64,000 nucleotides of DNA from Allodiplogaster sudhausi (Eukaryota; Nematoda; Chromadorea; Rhabditida; Diplogasteridae). Under the pieces are notes generated by a model, which did not search any database, was not told the origin of the DNA, and saw only the letters and a program-made list of their open reading frames with translations. Made by a program: the position numbers and the translations under genes. How positions within the stretch are numbered: the stretch's first letter is position 1; each line of letters starts with the position of its first letter. This document shows positions 20,856-32,800 of this stretch, one piece after another. The DNA lies in assembly GCA_945643635.1 (NCBI GenBank), contig CALZFC010000256.1, positions 2,527,501 to 2,591,500 on the forward strand, in the 5' to 3' direction.

Positions 20856-23800
20856 ATGGCTTCCCGAAACCCATTCGATGACGGCTATGATCAGGCTTCC
20901 TCCAATGCTCGTGAGTTTTGCTTTTTGTGGTGTCAGAATAAACATAAGGAAGAGAGTCATTGTCATTGTATGGGTTAAGCACATTTCTTAGTTTTTGGCT
21001 TCTACTTTAATCGTGTGGAAATGTTTGCAGCAGTGAAGAGCTATCGTAAGAACAAGTCGCCCGAGGATGAGATGGCTTACTACGAGCAGGAATTGGAAAA
21101 GTTTGAAAGAATTTCGAAAAATTATTTATAGAGTATTATAAAATTAGTTTTTTTTAAATGAAATTTTGCTGAATTATTTGTTAAAGTAAAGATGGAATAT
21201 ACTTAAATGAATATAAGACAGTGTGAATTAAAAAGTTAGGTTTTTCTCTGCATTTTTCAGTTTTGCTGTTATTTTTGGCAAGCAAATTTGCCAGTTTTCA
21301 AACCCAACTATTATGCCATGGCAATTTACACGATTGTCAAGAATGTCACCAAGGTTTATTCATCATTTTTTATCATGCCAAAATCAACAGCTGTCTAAAA
21401 TGGGAAAAACAGCCTAACCAAAAAAGATACGAGTCAAATGTGTCGAGGCAAAATTGTACAAGTCTAAAAAAATCATGGCACAGAAAATGGTCGAAAAATT
21501 TGTCACAGCCTCTCGAGGAGGAGTGGGCCTTCTTGGCAAAAAAAGCAGCTGATAAATCTGCCAAGACTACCTGCCAGAATTGAACAACCGCTAAATTTGC
21601 CAAGCCAAAATATTAGAGTGAAAAATTTGCCAAATCAGCTTGCCAATTTTGACGGCTAGCAGAAATGGCTTGGCAGTTTAAACAGGCGTCAAAAAAGTCC
21701 GGCAAATTTGATGGCTATCAAAATTGGCAAGGCATTTTTTTACGGTTGTCAAAACTGGCTCGTCATTTTCAACGACCGTCAAATTTGGCCAAAGGTCGTA
21801 ATTTCAACATCGGACCAATTAAAACAAAGTGCTAGAAAAATGGAGTATGGAACAGCAGAAAATTAGTGAAATTATAATGTTAACTATTCAAAAATCAGCT
21901 CAAGCAGTAAGTGGACTTAGCAATTATATAATGGACAAACATGAATTCAAAGTGAATCCATCCTCTTCTCAACTGATTCCAAGCCTCATTGAATCGGTCT
22001 CCATTGGTCTTCTTCCTCCTCCCCATCTTCCAACGTTGCTGGAAACGTCGCGTATCAGCTCACGTATGGTCTTGACAGCGTCGGCAATGGCGTTGTCATA
22101 TCCGCTCAGCAGCACAACGCGGCCAGTCGACTTCGGAGCGCAGTGACCTGAAATTCTCTTTCATTATTCTTCATTCACATTTTGTGCCCGTTCTTCTTCT
22201 TTTACGATAGAACTCTAAGCAGGAGTTTTGACTATACTACCGTACTATATCTTTCAGTTTTGAGTATACTACCGTACTATATCAGTTTTGACTATACTAC
22301 CGTACTATATCTTTCAGTTTTGACTATACTACCGTACTATATCTTTCAGTTTTGACTATTCTACCGTACTATATCTTTCAGTTTTGACTATACTACCGTA
22401 CTATATCTTTCAGTTTTGACTATACTACCGTACTATATCTTTCAGTTTTGACTATACTAGCGTACTATATCTTTCAGTTTTGACTATTCTACCATACTAT
22501 ATCTTTCAGTTTTGACTAGACTACCGTACTATATCTTAAAAAAATTAATTATTTTATTTAATAAAATCCGACAACTTAATCGCTATAACCATTCACACCT
22601 ACAGTATCATAGGAAAAGTAAACGTTTAAAAACATTCTGAGCCCCCCCCCCCCCCCACATCCCACTTAATAAATAAAATGCATTTTCAGAATAACCTTTA
22701 ATAATAGAGTACCTCGGTTATCTTGAGTGGCCGTAGTGGCCGAAGTCATCTCCGACTTCACTGAACGGCCGCTGTCTTGGCGCTGCTTTCCATTCGTTCT
22801 GGAATACAGAATGTTCTATACCCTTGAAATTATAAAAAAATAAATAATTTTAAGATGAAAATCGAGAAGAAATTCAACAGTTCCCTAAGAAGAACCTACT
22901 AAAGATGCGAAAAGGTATAAAAGATAGTCAAAAAATACCCGGGTGATACAGGAAGAATATAATCACGATAAATCTATTACGAAAATAAGTATTAATTACA
23001 TCGCCCCGATATAAACATTCTAAAAGGAAATGAAAATATTCCCAACAAATCCCACCGCTTCGTCATTAACTTTCTAAAAGCAAATGTTAAATAATAAAAA
23101 TAAAACACATTCTCAAGGGAATCTTTAAATAAATATTGTCTTGATTTAACTTGAAATAACTAAATAACTAGTAGTTACGCCAACTAATATCCCAACATTC
23201 ACAAAGTACCTTAAATAAGGAAAAATACGCTGCTTTCAAACTAAATCATACCCACAATCACAATATCCCACGTTAGGATATTCAGACGCAACAAAAAAAA
23301 ATTAGACAAATTTAACGCTAAAAATTTAGAATATCCAACCGTTGATTTCATTAATAAACAATAAAAAAAGATTCACTCGATTCCCCATAATTCAATATCC
23401 ATACCCGAAAAAGGAAACAAAAGTTTCGCTCCAACATTAATCGGCTAAAAGGAAAATCATGTTAGAACTATTCCCAAAAAATGCATTATCAAATGAATCT
23501 TTAAGAAAGATTACCTTGATTTTATCATTAAAAACTGCTGGATTTTCATATTATGTGAAACCAAGTTAAAGAAGTTCAAAATGCCCACCCCGTTTTAAAC
23601 AAAACTAAACAGCTGTAATATTAGACAAATACAAATAGAGCCAAAAGGTAATGTCTAACCATTGGAGGGTAAGTTGCGTCCCTAGGCGCCGGCGGATGAG
23701 TCCTCCGGTGCTTCCGCGTAGTCGCCACTACAAAAAAGGTTAAATTGAATCGAATATCTTTAAAAAAAAGGATAAAAGAAAAAAAATCATTTGCTTTCCA

Positions 23801-26800
23801 ACTATACAATATGCATACTCGACCTTAGAAAAGGAAAACAAAAGTATCAGCAAATGTAAAAATAATCTGAAAGCTATTCCCAAAAAGCATGCACGGTCGA
23901 ATGAACCGTTAAGAATGATAGCCTTGATTTTTATTCTAAAACAGCTACTGGATTTCAATCCAATGAAAAACAAAATTAAATAAGAACAAAATGACTACAC
24001 CATTTTCAAATAAAACAAAACACTTCGAACACAGTTAAACAAATAAAAATAAACCTAAAAAGTAATTTCATACCGTTGGAGACGGCATCGACCCTAGCAC
24101 CAGTAGTCGTCGCTGCCCTGGTGCTTCATTTCGATGCCGTTGTGAGGATGGCGGGACTACAATCGAAAGGAAAACATATAAGCAAATATCCGTCGTCAAA
24201 CATTAAAGAAATGGAAAGAATACTTGCAGAAAACCTAACAGCAATCCATGAAAACAAAAGCCACAGCTTTACCGAGGAATTTCGAAATGCGACAATTAAT
24301 TTTTTGCACGGAGCACGATGCAGTATGGCGCACCTAATGACGTAGTGATTAATTACCCGGCGACCATTAGTGATTATTTGCACGGTTCACGTAATTTAAA
24401 ATCAGGTGAACCGTGCAAAAATGTAAAATTACGTACAAATAATCAAATATGGTCTAATGTACCGTGCAATTCATCACTCCGTAATTACGTGCACTGTGTA
24501 GAATGCACTGTGCAAAATATTAACTGCACGCGTTGCGGTCGCGTCGCAGCTTTAATAAATGGCAAATGAAGCTCATTCAGTGCTAGGCAAGATTCCGGGT
24601 TCATGTTATTGTTTATGCTTTTTCTTTTTTCTTGACCTGTTATTTGTCTGATAACTGTACACTTTAAGAGATGTTAGACGCTTGGCGCCACCTCCCCTGC
24701 CGACATCGACGCCGCGACATCCTGGCGCGACCAGCCCGACGCACCGCTTTGAGGTTTTGGTATTTTCTTTGATATTTGTTTTGTTTTATATACGTTTATT
24801 TTATGATTTATGATTGGTCATATCCCCGGGCAAAAGTAGAGATTGTTTTGTTCGTTAGAATTATTCTTTTGAGCAAATTGAATCTGTAACGTTTACATAT
24901 TCGTGCCTCGTATATCTGTATGGTGGGGTGTAGCGGTTTCCCGCGCAGGGCGTTCTATTGAGGTTTATCCACACTTAATGTATAACATACATAGTAACGA
25001 AGGGAGAAGGGAAGGGGGGAACGACCGCCGGGCAGGGCCGGGTAACTGCCACTGTCCGCTCTTGAGCTCCCTCAGGTCGCCCACGCCCAAGGGGCGGGGC
25101 TTCCCGAGGGTATGTCGACCCTGGGGCATGACAAATCTTTTGAAGTTTTGGTTTTTATTTCGCACCATCAAGTGACTTGCTAAACAGGCTAAATTTAAAG
25201 TCATTTTCGCTTTTATTCTAGTTATTGTTAGAGGTCACTTTTAAATTCAATTTTTTTTAAAGTTATCATGCCACACCCTAATTGGCTTGAATAATATAAT
25301 TTTTTATCCAAAACCTTTTATAATGAGGGATACTTGGCAATTATTTTTCAGAAAGTTCTAAGAAAAACATTTTCCTTCTGTATTTTGCTTCCAAATCATA
25401 TCGCTCTCACTTTTTTCAGTTTGCACCCTTCATTTCCCTACATAAGCCTATGACTTTCAGTTCGTGACTGGTGATCTCTCGTTCAACATCTTGGCTGGCG
25501 TGCTGAAGCAGCTTCAGGAGGATGAAGAGGAAGCAGCGCAGTGGAAGGGTGACACTCCGACTGCAGGCTCGCTCAAGAGGTTTTTATCCGTAAAAACTTC
25601 CTGTTCTTCTTAAACCTTTCACCCAGTAGATAGATATGTCTGACCCATGACAGCCTTTTAACCCCAGGGCCACCATTCTTTATTTTCGGGGAGCCACAAA
25701 TTCGGCTTCCTCGCCTCAAATAATTTCCACGGAGGAAATGTATGGCAAATTCCGCTGCAATTAACCCGCGGAGTGCTTTTCGGTAGGGGTACGACCAATA
25801 TCAGATTAAATTCATATCGTGACGTTTTTAAAAATTTCCATGAGTTACGGTATTTATACGGTATATGGCCTTTTTGCTCCAAACTACGTGTACATCATTT
25901 CATTTTTGTTATTTTTAATGGAGAACGCGAATTTACTGTTAATATTTCTCGTTTAATTTATTTCAAACAAAACAGCAATGATGTGATATACACCGTGTTT
26001 GGAGCAAGAAGGTCATATACCGTATACTTACCGTAAACCGGGAAAATAACAGGATAAGAAATCACGGTCACACCTTTTTATGAAGTTTTCGTAACATTAA
26101 ATAGTATTCTTGTTTCAGATTTTTTTTTAAATAATATCTCCTTTCATTGACAGGAGGGCGTGCGTGTCTGCGTCGATCTGAACAAGTACCAGATCCATCT
26201 GCTCCTCCCTTTCAAGATTGACCCAAGCGTCACATGATGTTCGTAAGCAAATTATTGACATGGTTTTGCGGTTTTATTCCGATTTTCTTTACATTCAGTC
26301 CACTCTTGTTGAAAATTCTTTTTAAAAAAAAAGTCAATAATGTAACTTTTATACTCATATTTCAGCAAGAGACGGCTGTCTTGCTCGAATCGTGGCCTCG
26401 ACGGCATGGACGTGTAGGGGAGTGCCGCCGGAGATGGACAACCGGGGCCAGTTTGAACAGGTTATGCTTTATTATTGTTTTTCCGTTGTCTATTATTATT
26501 TCTTAAGTTAAATCGATTGGATGTTTTCTTAGGTTATAAAATCTTTCATTAATGTGCACTTGTTGGTTAATAGTTTTCATTCTTTCTGCTTTGCCAAAAA
26601 TAATTGATATGTAAATGAACGAGAATCTATTTCAAGAGGTGATGCTAGTGCCGCCGGTCCTCGCCGTGGTTTCTTTGGTGGTGACGTCGATGATGGTTCT
26701 GGCAGCGGCGAACCTGGCTACGGCCCTCCTCCTTCGTGAATCTTGCGTGGCCAGGGATTCTCACTGATCAAGTCACACGAGGCCATGCATCTCGCAGCTG

Positions 26801-29800
26801 GAAGAGTTACCTATTCCAGTCATGATGGCCATTCTAGTGGCTGGTATGTTAACCTTGCTAGCATTTATCAACTGATTTCTAGAATGTTGTAATGACTGTT
26901 ATATTGTAGAAGCAGTCCTGTTTCATGACTGATCTAAATATTTTTTTTGTTTCTTATCTGTTATATAACGATGCATATGTGAATGTGTGTGAATGTAGTG
27001 ATGCGAGGAGGGCTAAATCCTATTTTAGTAGGAATGTTGTGCCATGAGCTTTTTTTGGGGTCAAAAAAATGATTTGCCTTTTTTAACGGCCGTCAAAACG
27101 GCCATCCATTATTTACAGCCGTTAAAATTGGCTTGCCACTTTTGAAGGGTCAAAAATTTGGCTTGCCACTTTTGAAGGGTCAAAAATTTGGCTTGCCACT
27201 TTTGAAGGGTCAAAAATTTGGCTTGGCATTTTTTCTGCCTGCTGAATCTGCCAAGTTGCCATTTTTGACGGCTGTCAAAATTGCCAAGTTCCTCAGCCCA
27301 CAGCCGCTTCCTCGTGGCACGTTTAACAGCTGTTAGAAATGGCAAATAATTTTGCCAATTCTGATAGCTGTTTATTTTGGCTGTGACATTTTTTATAAGT
27401 GAAGGGCTTGCCAAAACCGTTGAAATTTTGAACGCAAATTGCGCCATGGAAAATTTGGAGGCCGTCAAATTTGGCATGCTATGAATCCACTTTTAAAGAC
27501 CTCTATTTTTGCCACACCAAATTATTTTCCTGTTAAATATGCCGAAGCCGGGTTGTCAATCATTAGGACACATTTCTGTGGCTCAGCCATTTTCTTCGCT
27601 TGTACATTGTGCCCGTCATTTTATTAACCGTCTTATTTGTCATGACAAGTTTGAATCAATGAATAAAATACTGCCACATTTGCTTGTGTGTTTTACCTGC
27701 CAAATTTGGCAAAAAAAAACAGCTTAATCGAAAATTGCAGAAAAAAACCAAACTTTTTAATTCACACTGTCTTATATGTTAAACGACTAAAATGTATTTT
27801 AATAATTGCAGTAGGATGTGCATTGTGAGCATGGTTGTCTCTGGTTCACTTCTTCTCCTTGAAGGATCATGCAAGAGTCACTGGACAGCACGGAGAGATC
27901 GAAGAAGCATCTCATCAACTCGGAGCAGATCGGAGTGGCCACGGCACAGGTTTTACCTTGTGGTGGTTATTGCTCTCTCTCATTCTCCTCTCTCTGTGTC
28001 TCTCTTTTTCTCTTTCTCACTTGCTTTCTCTCTATTACTTCTCCTCTCTCCCCTTTCTCTCTGTCAATCTATTCATCCTCTCTCTCTCTCTCTCTCTCGC
28101 TCTCGCTTTCAGTCTCTGTCTATCTATCCCTCTCTCCCTCCTTTCTTCTCTAGGAATTGGTGGAGCAGCGCGAGAAGCTGGAGAAGACGGAGCGGAACTT
28201 GGACGACATCCACCGGACGACCCAGCAGACTCAGCGCAATCTCAACAGCCTCAAGAGTGTCTTCGGCGGCTTCTTCAAGAACAAATTCAGGTGAGAGAGG
28301 AGTTGGCCGAGTGCCAAAGAGAGTTGGGTTGGCATCGTATATTTCGAAATATTTTTCTGAAGAAAATAATTCCCCTGATTTGTTAATTACTTATCTGAAA
28401 AGGAGATAATAAAAATATGTTCGGCAATTAGTAAAATATAATTTAGCCGCAAGCCAAGCGATGCTCCTACCCCGACTGCTATGCCACAGTCGAAATCCGC
28501 TGCACAACTCGCCAGCACTGCGGACTCCATTGTCAGTGCTACCGTAATCCGCACACACTAAAATGACATATTTTCGAGCAGTACGGAAAAGTCATGGTCG
28601 TCAGCAGACAGAATTCAAGGATAACGGATTAATTCACTTTAAAGAAAGAAGATGGCTATAAATGTGAGTTGATGCTTAGGAAATGAATATTTTGTGTTTT
28701 AATTAATAGACATATGTGGGTATATAAATAATCTATATAATGTACATTAATGATGAACATAAATGTTCAGCGCAACGGCTCGTCTTTGATGGCGGGCTCG
28801 TCGTCCACGCAGCACACCCTCTCCGACTCCTCCCGCGCCGCCATTCAGGGCACTCGCTGGGAGGCCATGGACAACCAGATTGACAGCAATCTCGGTCCGT
28901 CGAGCTTTTCTACGAAAGATTTTCATTTATTTTTTGCGGATATATTTTTGCTTTTTTTAGTAGAGCTCTATTTCTTGCAGCAAATATTCTGATTTTATTG
29001 TTTGAGATTATTGTAATTCACGATGCAAATGTATATTATAAGGAATCCGTAAAGCTGGTTTTCTTTTTCGATGGTTACAGATCGAGTGAGATAAATGTTG
29101 GAAAGAGTTTTGTTTTTTATTTATTATTATTATTATTATTATTCCAAATTAATTTGTTTTGCAGATGACATGTCTGCGAATCTGCGTAATCTGCAGAAGC
29201 TCGGCCTGAGTCTGGGCACTGAGATCGAGGATCAGAATCGGATGCTCGATCGTATCCAGAACAAGGCCGAGCGGAATGATGTCATTGTGCGCAACCAGGA
29301 CCAGCAGGTATGGGAAGAGGTTGCGAGGGGCGGGTTGGGTTCGTCGGCAGTTTGGACTACCAATTCCTAAATACTTATACTTATACTTTATTTACGCACA
29401 CCTTAGTGATACGTGGAGGTAAAATTTAGCGAGTAAAAATAAATAAAATGAATGAAAATGAATATAAATATAAATTGTACAGATCATAAAACAAGCGAAG
29501 GCTTATTGCTGGCAATAGAATTGAATAGCTTCGCGGCACGGATAAAGAAGGAATGAGACCGAGCTTTCAATCGACTTGTTGGGTAAGCTAATTTAAACGA
29601 GAGGCCACGAGTTCGGGAATTACGGAAATAAAAGTGATGGGGGTGACTAAGGGACAGTTTTCTATGACCAAATATGAGGCGACGAGCCAATGTGAAATCA
29701 AAATCTTCCCGACGCGCTTTAAGAGAAGGGAGGGAGAGGATGCGGTTCCTTTCCTCACTAGGAGGGACGGATAATGCTGAATAGCCATAACATCGACGGA

Positions 29801-32800
29801 AAATAACGCGGGTAAAGTAATTCTGGACTTTTTCTAAAACGCGGATATCTTTTAATAAATGGGGAGAATAGACAGTAGTACAGTTTTCTAGTATGGAGCG
29901 TATGTAGATAGTGTAGGCAGATAAGAGTACACTCTTGTTACAAGTGCGGAGGGCCCGAAGAATAAGATATGCCTTTGCGAGGGCAGAATTGGCTATTTTA
30001 TTACAATGAAGAGAAAACGATAAGCGGTCTTCGATAATAATGCCAAGATCGCGAATGGAAACGATGGAAGAGAAAGGAGTGCCACTAAGCGTATAAGCAA
30101 TTCGCGGATTAGTTCTACCGATATGCAAGACAAAGCACTTATCAGGAGCAAGGGGAAGCTGCCATGTGTCAGCCCAAAGAGAGACCACGTCAATGGCGGA
30201 CTGGAGATCGGGATTGTTGTGAGACGGAGGAAAAGACCGAAATATTTTAAGATCATCCGCAAAGCAGCGAGAAGTTGCACCCTGAGCAGAGACTAGAGGA
30301 GGGAGGTCGGCAGTGTAAATGATGAAGAGGAGGGGGCCAATAACGGTGCCTTGAGGGATACCACTTATGACAGGACGGGGGCTTGAAAGAGTTCTACCTA
30401 CACGAACAGCAAAAGATCGGTTATCAAGAAAATTAGCTAACCAATTAACTATAACGGGTGGGAAAGAGAGACATTTGAGTTTATAAATAAGCTTTGGATG
30501 ACTGACCCTATCGAAAGCTTTAGCATGGTCGAAGTATACAACGTCTGTGGCATGTCCTTGGTGCAAAGAATGGGTCCAGCGTTCTAAGCAATCTAATAAT
30601 TGGAACTCTATAGAACGTTTACGGCGAAAACCAAATTGTTCGTCTGGTAAAATATTATTAAGATCACACCACGAAGACAGTCTACGGCAAATAAGCTTCT
30701 CAAATAGTCTAGAAAACATACACGTGATAGAAACGGGCCGATAGTTAGTGGGATCAGAGAAAGGAGGCTTTTTCTTAATGGGGACTACAATAGAGTGTTT
30801 CCAAATGCTAGGTACAGTCGATGAAACGAGTGAGAAATTAAAAATATATTCCAGAGACTCGCTGATCGGTATCGCAAGGTTTTTAATTAATCTAATATTG
30901 AAATGATCAGGGGTAATGCAAGAACTATTGGACCAGGTCTCTATAGCTCGGCATATTTCATGTCTAGCAAAGACAAAATTAAAAGGAGAGCGAGAAGTAG
31001 GGGTTGAGAAGGGAGGGAGAATTCCATTATCTAATGTGAATGCGCAAGAAAATTTGAGCGAGAGAAGTTCGGCCTTGTCTAAGTCAGAGAAGCAGTCATT
31101 ACCAAGATGGTCAGTGAGAGTGTCTACGCCTCTCGGCCTAGAGGAGGTCTTGTTGCGTATATAACGAAAGAAGGTGGAAGTATTCTTAGATGCAACAATA
31201 TGTTTCTCAACGTTACGGGAGTATTTGTCGGCAGACTTATTATAACGATCATTTGCTATTTTGAAATTGAGAACGGAGGCAGGGGACTTAATAGTAAGAG
31301 ACTGAAGCCAGAGACGGTACCGGGTGCGTTGTAACCGTAGGATATGATCCGGAAGTCTATCACCGTTAATGCTAACTTTCTTATAAGGGACAAAGAGGGA
31401 CTCTGTTGCCTGAAGAGCTGAGATAAGTTGCGAGTACATCGTATCTATAGAGGTGATCGTAGAGTGTGCGGTAGGAAAATTGAATGATAGTAAAAAATTG
31501 TTGGCTGCAGCATAATCACATCTGGAAAAATCCTTGATATAAGTGAAAGTGGGGAAAGGGAATGAGAGAGAAAGATCAGCCGTTACGCTGTTATGATCAG
31601 ACGAGGCGAAAGGTGGGCATACAGATACGTTGGAAAGAAGATTGGGAGTGTTGCAAAGGATGAGATCAAGAACGTGGGAGTTACATGTAAAGGAAGGGGT
31701 GAGTTGGGCGAAGAATGCGGTGGAGGTGAAGTCGAGGAAGAGCTTTGCCTGGGCTGGGACACTGCCGACTGGAGGGGAAGAAGGGATAGACCAGGAGAGT
31801 TCGGGGAAGTTCAGATCCCCCAGAATGATAGTAGGATGTGCGAATGAAGAGAGATCGCGGAGAGAATTGATCAGACTAGAGTTGCCTTCAGCGGAAGAAG
31901 ATGGAGCACGATATACAGTAATAATACGAACAAGGCCGCCGTTAAAGCTACTGTCTACGGCAAGAAGATCAAAAGAGCCTGCAGTAGAGCTGGATAAGAT
32001 AATCTTGCAAGAAATGGCGGAGTGGACTAAGAGACAAACTCCACCCCCTTTGCGACGGGGGCGATCGGTGCGATAAACATTATAATTGGAATTGCCAGCT
32101 AAGATGAATGAATCTGGGTACTTAGAAGAGAGCCAAGACTCTACAATTGCAATAATGCCGAAAGACTGATTTAAAACATTAGCTAATTCCGCGGTCTTAT
32201 TTACAATAGATCTTACGTTAAATAATGAGATCTTGCAGACATCGACGGGAACTTTACAATGGGATAAGAGATTAGACCTGCGAATGGCACTGCTTAATTG
32301 TAATGGAGAGGAGGCCAATGGTAGAAAGAAGAAGGAGGGGGACCGGCGTTGCGATGCCACAGGTTATAGGGAGAGGGGGAAGCGGGAGCAGCACTGCGAT
32401 GCTGTTGATAAGAGGAGAGAGGGGGGATAGTAAAGGACGGGTTACGATTGCGAGGGATGGCAGGACGCCTGTATTGTGGGGGAGGCTGGATGGGGACGGT
32501 GTTTGTGGGGCGGCCGAGATTGGCCTGAGAGAGTGGGCGAGGGTGGCGGAAGAACTTGGAATAATCCAAGCGGGGACGGGGAGCGGAGGGCTTGATGCCC
32601 CTTTGAGCCAGGGTGAGGGAAGGGCGGACGGAGATGCGGAAGAAGTCGTCCGACTGAGAGAGACGAGGGGCCTTCCTGATCATCTCCTCCTGGGCAGCGT
32701 AATTGGGTAGGACAACTTTCAATCGAGCGGTGCGGGAGCCGCGAGAGGGGAGAGGGTACACTGCTACGGGGACAACAGAGACATCCAGGAAATCAAGCAT

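Larger units (their letters stand above)
21211..27777. mobile_element. Large inverted-repeat DNA element carrying gene fragments
   Basis: Both ends start, inward, with ATATAAGACAGTGTGAATTA and stay similar for about 100 bp through a CTGCAxTTTT block to a segment with TTTGCCAAATTTGGCAG-like sequence. The left end is at 21211 and the right end at 27777 (reverse complement). Next to each end are several hundred bases of short degenerate repeats built on TTGCCA and GACGGCTGTCAAAA. No transposase is recognised. The interior holds a minisatellite, diverged 430-bp tandem units, a MITE and several exon-like host gene fragments. The exact target duplication is unclear. It fills most of SNAP-29 intron 2. 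Confidence 0.7.

Noticed and set aside
22223..22537. Possible CRISPR-like array
   Set aside because: Copies are directly tandem with no variable spacers; this is a minisatellite in a eukaryotic genome.
27792..28409. 205- and 183-codon ORFs over SNAP-29 exons
   Set aside because: They read through a CT-rich intron in the wrong frames; the spliced t-SNARE frame is clear.
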